In this document: positions 1 through 7,862 of the stretch, piece by piece | How the letters are laid out: each line of letters opens with the position of its first letter | Numbering within the stretch: the first letter of the stretch is position 1 | From: Deltaproteobacteria bacterium | Lineage (GTDB): Bacteria > Myxococcota_A > Polyangia > Polyangiales > Sandaracinaceae | Length of the DNA: 39,398 nucleotides | Assembly: GCA_017303575.1 (NCBI GenBank) | Contig: JAFLCL010000051.1 | Span: 1 to 39,398, forward strand | Direction of reading: 5' to 3' | Translations under genes and position numbers: made by a program | The notes under the pieces: model-generated | What the model saw: only the letters and a program-made list of their open reading frames with translations | What the model was told of the DNA's origin: nothing | Databases searched by the model: none

Positions 1-644
1 AGCACGAGGCCCGGCGGCTCGGGCGCGGGCGGAGGCGGCGCGGGCTCTTCGGGCGTGGGCGTGTGCGGCGTGACGACGACACGCGGCGGCGGCGTCCAGC
101 GGCGGTAGCGCAGCGTCAGGCGGATGTCCTGACGCGGGCCCGGGGGCACCTCGACGTGGGCCGTCGTGCTGCGTCGACCGAGGGTCAGGTAGTCGAGGTC
201 ATAACGCGCGCCTGCGGGCACGAGGACCTCCGCATAGCCCTGCGAGTCCGTCGGCTGCGTGAAGTACTCGTGGCCGTCCGGCCCGGTGAGCTTGATGCAG
301 ACACCGGTCGTCGGGCCCGTGTCCGGATCCACGACGAAGAGGCGCATCGCCGCGTGCGTCGCGGTGGAGGTGATCGCCGACGGATGCTCGCCGTGCGCTT
401 CGCCTGCGGTCGCAGACTCCGAGATCTGGAACTCTCCGGCGCTCTGCCCTCCACCACCGCCACCCTGTGACTCACCGCCGCTCGAGGCCGTCGACGATCC
501 GGTCGACGACGACGCGCCCGAGGACGTGCCCGAGGCGGATGCGCTCGACGAAGACGCGCTGGAGGACGAGGACGAGCCTCCGCCGCAAGCCGTCAGGGAG
601 AGCGTGATCGTGGTGATCGCGAGGAGCTGCTTCGTTCGCTGCAC
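1..644 (-). CDS. Exported lipoprotein with Ser-rich linker and Pro-rich C-terminal part (3' end outside window)
   Basis: The minus-strand frame starts at a GTG (644-642) and stays open to the window edge, so the gene is cut at its C-terminus after about 214 codons. The N-terminus is a short basic region, a hydrophobic segment and a lipobox ending LTAC followed by GGG, so it is likely a lipid-anchored envelope protein. A long Ser/Ala low-complexity linker follows, then a Gly-rich stretch. Next comes a region (about residues 75-165) that reads like a small beta-sandwich domain, with phrases such as TGVCIKLTGPDG and a following GYAEVLVPAGARYDL. This resembles carboxypeptidase-regulatory-like/SpaA-type folds, but that is an inference. 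The visible end is rich in Pro and Glu. The GTG start was chosen because it gives a clean signal sequence. Function is unknown. Confidence 0.6.
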   Translation of the reverse strand, partial: MQRTKQLLAITTITLSLTACGGGSSSSSSASSSSASASGTSSGASSSTGSSTASSGGESQGGGGGGQSAGEFQISESATAGEAHGEHPSAITSTATHAAMRLFVVDPDTGPTTGVCIKLTGPDGHEYFTQPTDSQGYAEVLVPAGARYDLDYLTLGRRSTTAHVEVPPGPRQDIRLTLRYRRWTPPPRVVVTPHTPTPEEPAPPPPAPEPPGLV

Positions 645-752
645 GCGTGCGACGCTAACACGCTCGGCCGACGTGACGCTGCCTCTGTGGTCCGCGGCTC
701 AGGCGCCGCGAGATCGGGGCTTCGCCCCCAAACCGCGTACGACATTCGATCC

Positions 753-778
753 GAGAGACGATTTGTTTCTCGTCTCTC
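753..778 (-). terminator. Hairpin just after the 777-1619 gene
   Basis: A 9-bp perfect stem (753-761 against 770-778) with an 8-nt loop overlaps the stop codon of the minus-strand gene ending at 777. There is no T-run, so this is a terminator-like hairpin rather than a classical intrinsic terminator. Its gene-proximal arm, beginning TGAGAGACGAGAAAC, resembles the ends of the 156-bp repeats at 16509-16664 and 19062-19218. A second small hairpin, ggggc-ttc-gcccc, lies at 717-729. Confidence 0.45.
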
Positions 779-1619
779 AGCCGTACGGTGCCGCGACCGC
801 CTCGAACTTCATCGGCGTGAAGTCGTGGAGCACACGCGCGGCGCCGAGGCCCTTGCGATCGATGGGCTGCGCGAAGAGCTTGCCGTCGGTCGCGTAGACG
901 AGTCGCGAGCCGTCGAGCTCGGCCCACTCCCAGTCGCGCTCGACGCGCTCCTCGCCGCTCGGATCGATCAAGACATGCTCGTCCCAGTAGCAGCCCTTGC
1001 CGGGCGGAGCGCCCGTCTCGCAGTGCGCGATCTTGCGCAGTCGAAAGCCGTGTACGAGCGTCTTCTCGAAGACGTCGACGCTCTTCCATGCCTCGCGCTT
1101 GTCGTGCGCGAGGTAGGTCCAGCCGTCGCGCATGAGGCGGTGGTAGTAGACGCCCGGACACTCGCCGCCGAAGGAGAGGCTCGGCCTGTACGTCGCGTCG
1201 CGCGTGACCTCGCTCGTCTGTCGCACCACGTGGTGGCCATATCCGTCGTTGAGCCAGTAGCGGCTCGTCTCGGTCTTCCGCGTGGGAACGAACATGCCCC
1301 CGCCATGCCAACAATCGCCCTTCGTGAAGAAGCCGATCGCGCGCAGGTAGGGCGCGCGTGAGATCGCGGTCCAGCTTCCGCGCGACTCGCTCTGCCAGTG
1401 ACCGTTCATCGCGAAGTACAAGAAGTGCGCGCCGTCGGGCGAGAGATCGCAGCGACGCTCGTAGATCCGTCCCTTCATCCACTGACCGAGGGTGAAGCGA
1501 TCGCGCCTCCTGTCCCACGCGATGCTCGCGACGTGGTTCGAGGGCCCGCGACGGATCACGAGCGCCTGATCCGAGCGAGCCGCGAAGAGCACGTGGAGGC
1601 GTGGCGGAAAGGTCTTCAC
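777..1619 (-). CDS. Conserved hypothetical protein, translationally coupled to the aldehyde dehydrogenase
   Basis: This is a 280-aa protein. The GTG start at 1619 overlaps the TGA stop of the upstream aldehyde dehydrogenase gene (GTGA, 4 nt), a classic coupling arrangement that also fixes the start. The frame continues open far upstream, but that part is a shadow of the dehydrogenase gene. No signal peptide or membrane segment is visible. The protein is rich in Trp, Tyr, His and Arg, with phrases such as SPDGAHFLYFAMNG in the first third and GYGHHVV and FGGECPGVYYHRL in the middle. Repeating beta-strand-like phrases could suggest a propeller-like fold, but I recognise no family. Coupling suggests expression together with the dehydrogenase; a functional link is inference. 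Confidence 0.75.
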   Translation of the reverse strand: MKTFPPRLHVLFAARSDQALVIRRGPSNHVASIAWDRRRDRFTLGQWMKGRIYERRCDLSPDGAHFLYFAMNGHWQSESRGSWTAISRAPYLRAIGFFTKGDCWHGGGMFVPTRKTETSRYWLNDGYGHHVVRQTSEVTRDATYRPSLSFGGECPGVYYHRLMRDGWTYLAHDKREAWKSVDVFEKTLVHGFRLRKIAHCETGAPPGKGCYWDEHVLIDPSGEERVERDWEWAELDGSRLVYATDGKLFAQPIDRKGLGAARVLHDFTPMKFEAVAAPYG

Positions 1620-3163
1620 ACGAACGAGACGCCCTGTGCGAGCGGCAGCTCTCGACCCCAGTTCACCGTGGAGGTCTGCCTGCGCATGTACGTCTTCCAT
1701 GCGTCCGAGCCGGACTCGCGCCCGCCGCCCGTGTCCTTCTCGCCACCGAACGCGCCGCCGATCTCCGCGCCGCTCGTGCCGATGTTCACGTTCGCGATGC
1801 CGCAGTCCGAGCCCATCGCGCTCACGAACGCCTCCGACGCGCGCACCGAGTCGGTGAAGATCGCGGAGCTCAGGCCCTGCGAGACGGCGTTGTTCGCCGC
1901 GATCGCCTCCTCGAGCGAGCTCACCGAGAACACGTAGAGGATCGGGGCGAAGGTCTCCTCGAACGCGATGGGCAGGCTCGCCTGATCGCCCTTCGCGCGC
2001 ACGATCACGGGCTCCACGAAGTGACCCGGCCGCGCGAGGCGCTTGCCGCCGGTGACGATCGTGGCGCCTGCCTTCTGCGCCTCCGCGAGCGCGTGCTCGT
2101 AGCGCTGCGCGGCCTGATCGGTGATGAGCGGCCCCATGAGCACGCCGTCCTCGAGCGGGTCGCCGATCGTCACGGTGCGGTAGGCCGACACGAGCCGCTC
2201 GGTCAGCGCGTCGATCACCGACGCCTCGACGAAGAGACGTCGCGTGCTCGTGCAGCGCTGGCCCGCGGTGCCCACCGATCCGAAGACGATCGCGCGCACC
2301 GCGAGATCGAGATCCGCATCTGCCATCACGACGATGGCGTTGTTGCCCCCGAGCTCGAGCAAGCTCCGGCCGAGGCGCGCGCCCACCGCGCTCGCGACCT
2401 TCCTGCCCACCGCAGAGCTGCCCGTGAACGACACGAGCGGCACGCGCGGGTCGCTCGACATCCACTCGCCCCCCTCGTGGCCGCTCACGACGAGCGAGAA
2501 GACGCCCTCGCTGTTCGTGTCCTTCATCGCGCGATCGCAGAGGCGCTGCACAGCGAGCGCACAGAGCGGCGCGTGCGGCGAGGGCTTCCACACCACGGTG
2601 TCGCCACACACCGCGGCGAGGGCCGCGTTCCACGCCCACACCGCCACGGGAAAGTTGAACGCGGTGACGACGCCCACCGGCCCGAGCGGGAGCCACTGCT
2701 CCATCATGCGATGGCGCGGCCGCTCGCTCGCGATCGTGAGGCCGTGGAGCTGGCGCGAGAGACCGACGGCGAGCTCGCAGATGTCGATCATCTCCTGCAC
2801 CTCGCCCAGGCCCTCGGTCTTGATCTTCCCCATCTCGAGGGAGACGAGCGCGCCGAGCGGCTCCTTGAGCTCGCGGAGCAGCTCACCGAGGCGCCGCACG
2901 AGCTGACCGCGCACGGGCGCGGGCACCATGCGCCAGGTCGTGAAGCGCTCGCTCGCGTGTGCGATCACGGCGTCGTACTCGCTCTTGGACGCGCCTCGCA
3001 CGATGCCGAGCCGTGCGCCGGTCGAGGGATCGTCGGTCGTGATCGAGCCGCCGTCACCCGCGAGCACACGCGCGCCCACGACGCCGCTGACCGGCCCCTC
3101 GAGCACGTCCTCGATCCCGAGCGCCTTCGCGATCTTCGCCAGCTTCTCGCGTCCCGTCGTCAT
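1616..3163 (-). CDS. amaB: ALDH7-family aldehyde dehydrogenase (alpha-aminoadipic semialdehyde / piperideine-6-carboxylate dehydrogenase type)
   Basis: The protein is 515 aa, normal for the family. It has the full aldehyde dehydrogenase signature: ELGGNNAI with the general-base Glu, FTGSSAVG for NAD binding, and GTAGQRCTSTRR with the catalytic Cys. The C-terminal signature GGEKDTGGGRESGSDAWK and the following YMRR are characteristic of the ALDH7 (antiquitin/AmaB) subgroup. That subgroup oxidises alpha-aminoadipic semialdehyde to alpha-aminoadipate with NAD+ in lysine catabolism. The ATG at 3163 was chosen because GGAGAG lies just upstream; the longer open frame runs into an intergenic repeat. 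The downstream hypothetical gene overlaps its stop codon. No other lysine-degradation gene is in the window, so the substrate rests on subgroup motifs alone. Confidence 0.93.
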   Translation of the reverse strand: MTTGREKLAKIAKALGIEDVLEGPVSGVVGARVLAGDGGSITTDDPSTGARLGIVRGASKSEYDAVIAHASERFTTWRMVPAPVRGQLVRRLGELLRELKEPLGALVSLEMGKIKTEGLGEVQEMIDICELAVGLSRQLHGLTIASERPRHRMMEQWLPLGPVGVVTAFNFPVAVWAWNAALAAVCGDTVVWKPSPHAPLCALAVQRLCDRAMKDTNSEGVFSLVVSGHEGGEWMSSDPRVPLVSFTGSSAVGRKVASAVGARLGRSLLELGGNNAIVVMADADLDLAVRAIVFGSVGTAGQRCTSTRRLFVEASVIDALTERLVSAYRTVTIGDPLEDGVLMGPLITDQAAQRYEHALAEAQKAGATIVTGGKRLARPGHFVEPVIVRAKGDQASLPIAFEETFAPILYVFSVSSLEEAIAANNAVSQGLSSAIFTDSVRASEAFVSAMGSDCGIANVNIGTSGAEIGGAFGGEKDTGGGRESGSDAWKTYMRRQTSTVNWGRELPLAQGVSFV

Positions 3164-3204
3164 CGATCTCTCTCCGTGTTTCCCGCGCCTCCGGCGCTCG
3201 GTAC

Positions 3205-3227
3205 GGGGGGAGCCGGCAGCTCCCCCC
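3205..3227. repeat. GC-rich hairpin in the divergent intergenic region
   Basis: A 9-bp perfect stem (3205-3213 with 3219-3227) and a 5-nt loop lie between the divergent aldehyde dehydrogenase and OYE genes. Its arms are nearly the same GGGGGAGC/GCTCCCCC arms seen in the hairpins at 3282-3300 and 14536-14554. It is therefore probably related to that repeat family. No transcription start is obvious beside it. Confidence 0.5.
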
Positions 3228-3240
3228 CATTCCCCCCTGC

Positions 3241-3315
3241 TCGTCCTTCGTCGCTGTCGCTCCTCCATCCTCGCTGCTCCAGGGGGAGCGCTGCTCCCCC
3301 GCCGCAAGGCGCCCC
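3241..3315 (+). repeat. Repeat family A, copy 3 (partial)
   Basis: This copy carries the distal half of the repeat also found at 13427-13555 and, inverted, at 14521-14649. The shared core is CTCCAGGGG, then a hairpin, then CCCCGCCGC(A/G)AGGCGCCCC. The hairpin here is gggggagc-gct-gctccccc (3282-3300). Unlike the other copies it lies between two divergent genes, so it cannot be acting only as a terminator. Confidence 0.65.
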
Positions 3316-3372
3316 GGCAGCTCCTTTCCATCTCTCCGTTCTCGGCGCCAGACGTACTAGGTTCGAGGCTGC

Positions 3373-4890
3373 GTGACGACCCCGCACGAGAAGCACCTCT
3401 CACGACTGCCGGTGACGCGCTGGCCTTCCCTCGAAGAAGCGCGCGCCTCGAAGTGGCTCTCGCCGCTCTCGGTCGGTCGTCTCTCGCTCGCGGATCGCAC
3501 GTGGATCCCCGCGATGGTCCCGTGGCGTGCCTCGGACGACGGCTTCGTCACGCCCGCGGTGATCGAGTGGTATGCGCGCTTCGCCGAGGGCCGTCCGGGC
3601 GCGATCGTCATCGAGGCCACCGGCATCCGCGACGTGCCGAGCGGGCCGCTCCTCCGCATCGGTCACGATCGGTTCGTGCCGGGCCTGAGCGAGCTCGTGC
3701 GCGCGGTGCGATCGGCCTCGGGCGGACGCACCAAGCTCTTCGTCCAGATCATCGACTTCCTCGCGATCAAGCGCAGGCCCGAGCGGAACAAATTCCTCGA
3801 GCGCTTCTTGGTGATCGACGACGCGCTGCGCGAGCGCGCGGCCGCGCTCCTCGAAGACGATGGGCTCGTGCGCGAAGACGACGCGGGCGTTCGTGCGCGC
3901 CTGATCGCGTCGAGCGACGCGCAGCTGCTCTCCATCCTCACGCCGCGCGATCACGAGTCGATGACGATGGGTCACCGCGAGCGGGTGACCGACACGCACC
4001 TCTCGCACGTGCGCGCGCTGCCCGAGGTGTTGCCCGCGCTCTTCGCGGACGCGGCCGTCCGCGCCGAGGCTGCGGGCTTCGACGGAGTGGAGCTCCACTA
4101 CGCGCACGCCTACACGATGGCCTCGTTCCTCTCGCGCACGAACACCCGCGACGACGGATACGGAGGCACGATCGAGGGCCGCCTGCGCCTGCCGATCGAG
4201 GTGATCGACGCCGTGCGTGCGCGCGTGAGCGAGCCGTTCCTGATCGGCGCGCGCATCCTCGGCGACGAGGTGATCGACGGCGGCACCCACCTCGAGGAGG
4301 CGCGCACGATCGGAGTCGCGTTGTCGCGCGCAGGCCTCGACTTCCTCTCGATCTCCAAGGGAGGACGCTTCGAGGACGCGGCCCAGCCCAAGGTGGGTCA
4401 CGCGGCGTACCCGTACACGGGACCGAGCGGGCACGAGTGCATGCCGACGGTGAAGATCGGGCCGCTCGATCACGAGGGCGCGCACCTCGATGCGCTCGAG
4501 CCTCGGCGGAACACGACGGCGTTCGGTCGCAACGTCTCGCTCGCGCGCGAGATCCGTCGAGCGATCCGCGAGGCCGGCCTGAGCACGCCGGTGATCACCG
4601 CGGGCGGCATCGGCACCTACGCAGAGGCCGAGGCCATCGTGCGCGGCGAGGAGGCAGACATCGTCGCGGCCGCACGACAGGCGCTCGCCGATCCCGACTG
4701 GCTCGAGAAGATCCGTCGCGGCGAAGGGCACCTCGTGCGTCGCTGCTACTTCACGAACTACTGCGAGGCGCTGGACCAACACCACAAGGAGGTCACGTGT
4801 CAGCAGTGGGATCGCGAGCAGCTCGAGCAGCCGCTCGTGCTCAAGAGCAAGGACGGCAAGCGTCGCCTGACGGCGCCTCGTCGCTCGTGA
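3373..4890 (+). CDS. Old Yellow Enzyme family NADH:flavin oxidoreductase
   Basis: This is a 505-aa FMN-type TIM-barrel oxidoreductase. The best signature is GFDGVELHYAHAYTMASFLS followed by TRDDGYGG and the IEGRLRLPIEVIDAVR helix, the standard OYE/2,4-dienoyl-CoA reductase motif. A later TAGGIGTYAEAEAIVRGEEAD segment followed by A(A/R)QALADPDW is the FMN phosphate-binding region. The C-terminus has three Cys (CYFTNYCEALDQHHKEVTC), reminiscent of but not matching the 4Fe-4S motif of dienoyl-CoA reductases. The protein is longer than simple OYEs (350-400 aa), with an N-terminal extension and a charged insertion around residues 135-180. It starts at GTG 3373 and is followed after 6 bp by the TPR gene, so the two are probably one operon. 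The substrate cannot be told. Confidence 0.9.
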   Translation: MTTPHEKHLSRLPVTRWPSLEEARASKWLSPLSVGRLSLADRTWIPAMVPWRASDDGFVTPAVIEWYARFAEGRPGAIVIEATGIRDVPSGPLLRIGHDRFVPGLSELVRAVRSASGGRTKLFVQIIDFLAIKRRPERNKFLERFLVIDDALRERAAALLEDDGLVREDDAGVRARLIASSDAQLLSILTPRDHESMTMGHRERVTDTHLSHVRALPEVLPALFADAAVRAEAAGFDGVELHYAHAYTMASFLSRTNTRDDGYGGTIEGRLRLPIEVIDAVRARVSEPFLIGARILGDEVIDGGTHLEEARTIGVALSRAGLDFLSISKGGRFEDAAQPKVGHAAYPYTGPSGHECMPTVKIGPLDHEGAHLDALEPRRNTTAFGRNVSLAREIRRAIREAGLSTPVITAGGIGTYAEAEAIVRGEEADIVAAARQALADPDWLEKIRRGEGHLVRRCYFTNYCEALDQHHKEVTCQQWDREQLEQPLVLKSKDGKRRLTAPRRS

Positions 4891-4896
4891 TCGATC

Positions 4897-5814
4897 GTGT
4901 CTCGTACCCACATCACCGTCGTTCGCGAGCGCACGGGCGACACCGTGGACCTGCACGTGTTCGAGCCCGAGGTCGATGCGCTCTCGGACATCGACGCCGC
5001 GACGGCGGTGCAGTGGCTCGTCGAGGCCGTGGGGGACAACCCATTCTTGCCGGGGACCACGGACGCGGCGACCGCAGCGATGCCGCTCTTCCGCGAGCTC
5101 GCGCGCCACGCGCCCACGCCGCGGCCGGGGTACGAGGACACGATCCTCGGCTGGCTCCGCTACATGCACTTCCTCGCACGCCACACGCACGCGATGGTCG
5201 CGTCCATCGAGGTCGAGCACTTGGAGCCCGCGCGCCCACCCGGCGAGACGAGGGCTGCGCCCAACGCGATGGTCACCATCCAAGCGCGCGATCCTGCGTA
5301 CCTCGCGCACCTCTCCGTCGGTCAGCTCGACGCGCAGTCGTCTCCGTTCTCGGTGGTACAGCAGCTGCCGCAGTGCGACGCAGCGCTCCTGCGTCTGTCG
5401 CCGTGGTCGGAGGCCGATCGCGAGCCGCTGTGGCTCCACGCGGACTGTCTCCTCGCGTTCGAGCCCGAGCACGAGGGCGCGCACTTCGCGATGGGCGAGC
5501 TCTTCCGCGTGCGACGTGAGCACGAGATCGCGCGAGGCGCGTACCTGCGCTCGCTCGCGCGGCGAGAGGACGCGACGGCGTGGGCGCGCATCGCCCAGTG
5601 CGAGCTGGCGCTCGGTCGCGTGGACGAGGCGCTCGAGCACGCGATCCGTGCCATCGCGCTCGATGCTCACCTCGTCGAGGGCTTGCTGCGGCGCGCGGAG
5701 GCGCTGATCGCGCTCGGTCGTGTCGAGGAGGCAGCGCGCGATCTGCGCGCTGGCCTCGCGCTCGAGCCCGACGCGAGCGATCTCGCGTCGTTGCTCGCGC
5801 GCATCGCGCCGTGA
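4897..5814 (+). CDS. TPR-repeat protein
   Basis: The gene encodes 305 aa from a GTG start, 6 bp after the OYE-family gene. The N-terminal two thirds is a mixed region without a recognised domain or signal peptide. From about residue 185 to the end it has consecutive helix pairs typical of tetratricopeptide repeats. Examples are HFAMGELFRVRREHEIARGA, then AWARIAQCELALGRVDEALE and LLRRAEALIALGRVEEAARD, each ending near a ALDP/ALEPD-like turn. TPRs mediate protein-protein contacts; no partner is indicated except the upstream oxidoreductase. The stop codon is followed after 3 nt by a 51-bp copy of the 3' end of the gene at 8931, so before an insertion this gene probably ended against that gene. 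Confidence 0.85.
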   Translation: MSRTHITVVRERTGDTVDLHVFEPEVDALSDIDAATAVQWLVEAVGDNPFLPGTTDAATAAMPLFRELARHAPTPRPGYEDTILGWLRYMHFLARHTHAMVASIEVEHLEPARPPGETRAAPNAMVTIQARDPAYLAHLSVGQLDAQSSPFSVVQQLPQCDAALLRLSPWSEADREPLWLHADCLLAFEPEHEGAHFAMGELFRVRREHEIARGAYLRSLARREDATAWARIAQCELALGRVDEALEHAIRAIALDAHLVEGLLRRAEALIALGRVEEAARDLRAGLALEPDASDLASLLARIAP

Positions 5815-5865
5815 GCGTCAGACCTCGGTGATCGACACGCGGCTGAGCACGAAGCGGATGCCGTC
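5815..5865. repeat. 51-bp direct repeat, left copy (remnant of the 3' end of the 8931-10145 gene)
   Basis: The 51 bases match 8928-8978 at 50 positions. Read on the minus strand they encode the last residues of the 8931 gene, DGIRFVLSRVSIT, then E instead of K, then V and a TGA. The frame upstream of this fragment is broken by a stop within a few codons, so only the tail is present. It starts directly after the TPR stop codon. Confidence 0.85.
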
Positions 5866-5988
5866 GTCTTCCGTAGGTCAGGCGTCGAGGTCTGTCTGGG
5901 TGTCCCTGGCGTACGAGCTCCCACCGCCCAGCATCCAGGAGAGCGCAGACAGGCAAAGTCATTGCTCCACGGGTCGACGTTTCCGGTC

Positions 5989-6255
5989 TCAGACCACGCC
6001 TCGCCAACTCGTCTCGCCAAGGAGCGACTCGAACAAGCCGTCGTCGAGGACGCTGAGGTTGAAAAGGCAAGCATAGAAGAGCTCCAGTGGTTCGATCTGA
6101 ATCACTGGATACGCGCGGAGGGCGTCCGCACACTCCTCGCCAGCCTCGAGCTGCCGTTGCAGGTACGCGATGGCCGAGGCGGGCTTCATCAGCCTTTGGT
6201 GAGGACTGGTCGCGACGAAGTGCGCAACGTCCGCACGGAAGGCCCGCTCAGTCAT
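5989..6255 (-). CDS. Small hypothetical protein (88 aa), coupled to the SRPBCC gene
   Basis: The ATG at 6255 overlaps the TGA of the upstream SRPBCC gene by the ATGA arrangement, which supports a real coupled gene despite its size. The protein is acidic and helical-looking (TERAFRADVAHFVATSPHQR at the start, later LELFYACLFNLSVLDDGLFE). It has no signal peptide or known motif. Codon composition is less GC-extreme than neighbouring genes. No function is recognised. The 120 bases after it up to the direct repeat contain no convincing gene. Confidence 0.5.
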   Translation of the reverse strand: MTERAFRADVAHFVATSPHQRLMKPASAIAYLQRQLEAGEECADALRAYPVIQIEPLELFYACLFNLSVLDDGLFESLLGETSWRGVV

Positions 6256-6737
6256 CGACTGGGTCGCTCGTGGATGGAGGGCCTCGTGCCATCGGCCTCG
6301 CAAGCCTGTCGGGTGACTTCGTGACGGTAAGCGAAGAGCTTCTCGAGCTGACGTCGCGCGATGCCCGCGCCCAACAGGCGACCCACCGCGCCCAACGGCA
6401 GCTCGTACTCGATGTCGTCCGTGAGCGTGGACTCCCCTGGCCCGCGCGGGGAGACGATGTGGCGATGGAGCCAGCGCGCGAACGGTCCGCGATTCATGCG
6501 ATCCGCGAACATCACGCCCGGCTCGTACGCGACGTGCTCTGCCTCGATTGTCTGCCAGAACGGTCCGACCCTCACGCGGAGGATCACGAGGGTTCCCACC
6601 TGGAGCGAGGTGGGCGGCTGGACGATCTCGGCCTTGGGCCAAGGTGGCTGGAGGCGCGCGAAGGCGTCGGGCGCCTCGTGAAACGCGAAGACCGTGGCGG
6701 CGTCCGCTCGCATCACGCTCGTCTTGATGAAACGCAT
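6252..6737 (-). CDS. SRPBCC (START/Bet v1-like) family protein
   Basis: The protein is 161 aa. It opens with MRFIKTSVMRADAATVFAFH, the first strand and helix typical of bacterial SRPBCC ligand-binding cups. It continues with the WPKAEIVQPPTSLQVGTLV and GPFWQTIEAEHVAYEPG strands, and the late TDDIEYELPLGAVGRLL segment followed by a C-terminal helix. Related proteins occur near the N-terminus of YfcH-like epimerases and as standalone proteins binding small hydrophobic ligands. The ligand here is unknown. It is divergent from the NmrA-like gene across 209 bp, and its stop overlaps the 88-aa ORF, suggesting a two-gene unit. The ATG at 6737 gives the exact domain start; the longer frame upstream is not domain sequence. 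Confidence 0.85.
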   Translation of the reverse strand: MRFIKTSVMRADAATVFAFHEAPDAFARLQPPWPKAEIVQPPTSLQVGTLVILRVRVGPFWQTIEAEHVAYEPGVMFADRMNRGPFARWLHRHIVSPRGPGESTLTDDIEYELPLGAVGRLLGAGIARRQLEKLFAYRHEVTRQACEADGTRPSIHERPSR

Positions 6738-6911
6738 GTTTGCGCTGGGTACCAGCTCGCGGTGTGAGCCGCCAGCGCAGCTCTCCGAGAACTGGAGTCG
6801 CACCGCACGAGCGACCGCACTGGGAGAACGCTGCTCCGTCAGGACGATGGATGAAGGACGCGAGACGGCCAGAGACGGCTGTTCGACGTCACGCGTTCTA
6901 CTTCTGAGCGT

Positions 6912-6929
6912 CGCCACGCTCTCGTGGCG
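6912..6929 (+). promoter_or_regulatory. Inverted repeat in the leader of the NmrA-like gene
   Basis: A perfect 7-bp inverted repeat, CGCCACG-ctct-CGTGGCG, lies 17 bp before the ATG at 6947 and just before the CGGAG ribosome-binding sequence (6936-6940). It could be an operator for the nearby AraC regulator or an mRNA hairpin. This rests only on symmetry and position. Confidence 0.3.
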
Positions 6930-6946
6930 CCTCCACGGAGTCACCC

Positions 6947-7840
6947 ATGTCCCAAACCATTCTCGTCTATGGTGCCACCGGGCCGCAGGGTCGCCCTGTC
7001 GCAGAGCGTCTCCTCGCTGCAGGGCATCGCGTTCGCGTGCTCGCTCGCAAACCCGCCGCCGCTTCCGCCCTCGCCGCGAAGGGAGCTCAGGTGGTCGAAG
7101 GCGACTTGACTCGGCCCGAGACACTGCTCGCCGCGAGCCGAGGAGTGGACGCCATCTCGCTGTTCGTGCCTTTTCTCGACCCCAACCCGGACTACGGGCT
7201 CGCAGCGCTCGAGGCCGCGCGGACAGCAGGGGTCCGGCGCATCGTCTGGAACCCGACGGGCCCGATTCCTCCCGCGTCGACAGGCAACCCGGGAATGGAT
7301 GTCCGGCGCATCGTCTTCGAGAAGCTCAGCGTGCCCGGTGCCTTCGATTATGTCGTGCTGCAGCCGACCGCCTACCTCGAAAACTTCCTCATGCCCGCGT
7401 TGGTGGCGGAGCTGCGAAAGACCAGCACCTTCGCCTACCCGATGCCGCCCACCTCGGCGATGCAGTGGATCTGCCACGACGATGTCGCCCAGTTCGCGGT
7501 CGAGGCGTTCAACCGGCCGACGGTGAAGAACACCGTCTTCGACGTCAGCGGCCCCGAGTCGCTCACTGGCGACCAAATCGCCGTGCGCATGACGGCTGGG
7601 CTCGGTCGTCCCATCGAGTTCCGCGCCATGCCCCCTGCCGAGTTCGGCAGCGTGCTCGACGCGGCCTACGGGCCGGGTGCAGGCGCGAGGGTGGTGCCGT
7701 TCTACGAGGCGCTCTTCGCGAGCCCGGCGCTCTTCTCCTCCAGCGTCGATTTGTCGATCGCGCTCGAGGCACTCCCTGTGAAGTCGACCAACGTCGAGCA
7801 GTGGTCGCGCACGCACGCTTCGCTGCTCAGTCCGCTGTGA
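6947..7840 (+). CDS. NmrA-like / atypical SDR NAD(P)-binding protein
   Basis: This is a 297-aa Rossmann protein. The N-terminus ILVYGATGPQGRPVAERLL carries the GxxGxxG nucleotide-binding loop. RVRVLARKP follows, where the Arg fits NADP preference in this family, then the GDLTRPETLLAASRGVDAI segment. VLQPTAYLENFL around residue 145 is the usual NmrA-family active-site region; the classical SDR Tyr-x-x-x-Lys is not evident, as expected for NmrA/HSCARG-like proteins. Such proteins act as redox sensors or quinone/isoflavone-type reductases; which one cannot be told here. An SD-like CGGAG precedes the ATG. The AraC gene follows 22 bp later on the same strand, suggesting co-transcription. Confidence 0.9.
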   Translation: MSQTILVYGATGPQGRPVAERLLAAGHRVRVLARKPAAASALAAKGAQVVEGDLTRPETLLAASRGVDAISLFVPFLDPNPDYGLAALEAARTAGVRRIVWNPTGPIPPASTGNPGMDVRRIVFEKLSVPGAFDYVVLQPTAYLENFLMPALVAELRKTSTFAYPMPPTSAMQWICHDDVAQFAVEAFNRPTVKNTVFDVSGPESLTGDQIAVRMTAGLGRPIEFRAMPPAEFGSVLDAAYGPGAGARVVPFYEALFASPALFSSSVDLSIALEALPVKSTNVEQWSRTHASLLSPL

Positions 7841-7862
7841 CGCGTTATCGTTCGTCGACCTC

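Noticed and set aside
1601..3376. Long plus-strand open frame over the aldehyde dehydrogenase gene
   Set aside because: It is the antisense shadow of a clear ALDH7 gene; Arg/Ala/His-rich translation with no motif, as expected in GC3-rich DNA.
3164..3403. N-terminal extension of the aldehyde dehydrogenase
   Set aside because: The extension is translated repeat A and hairpins, and a good ribosome-binding site precedes the ATG at 3163.
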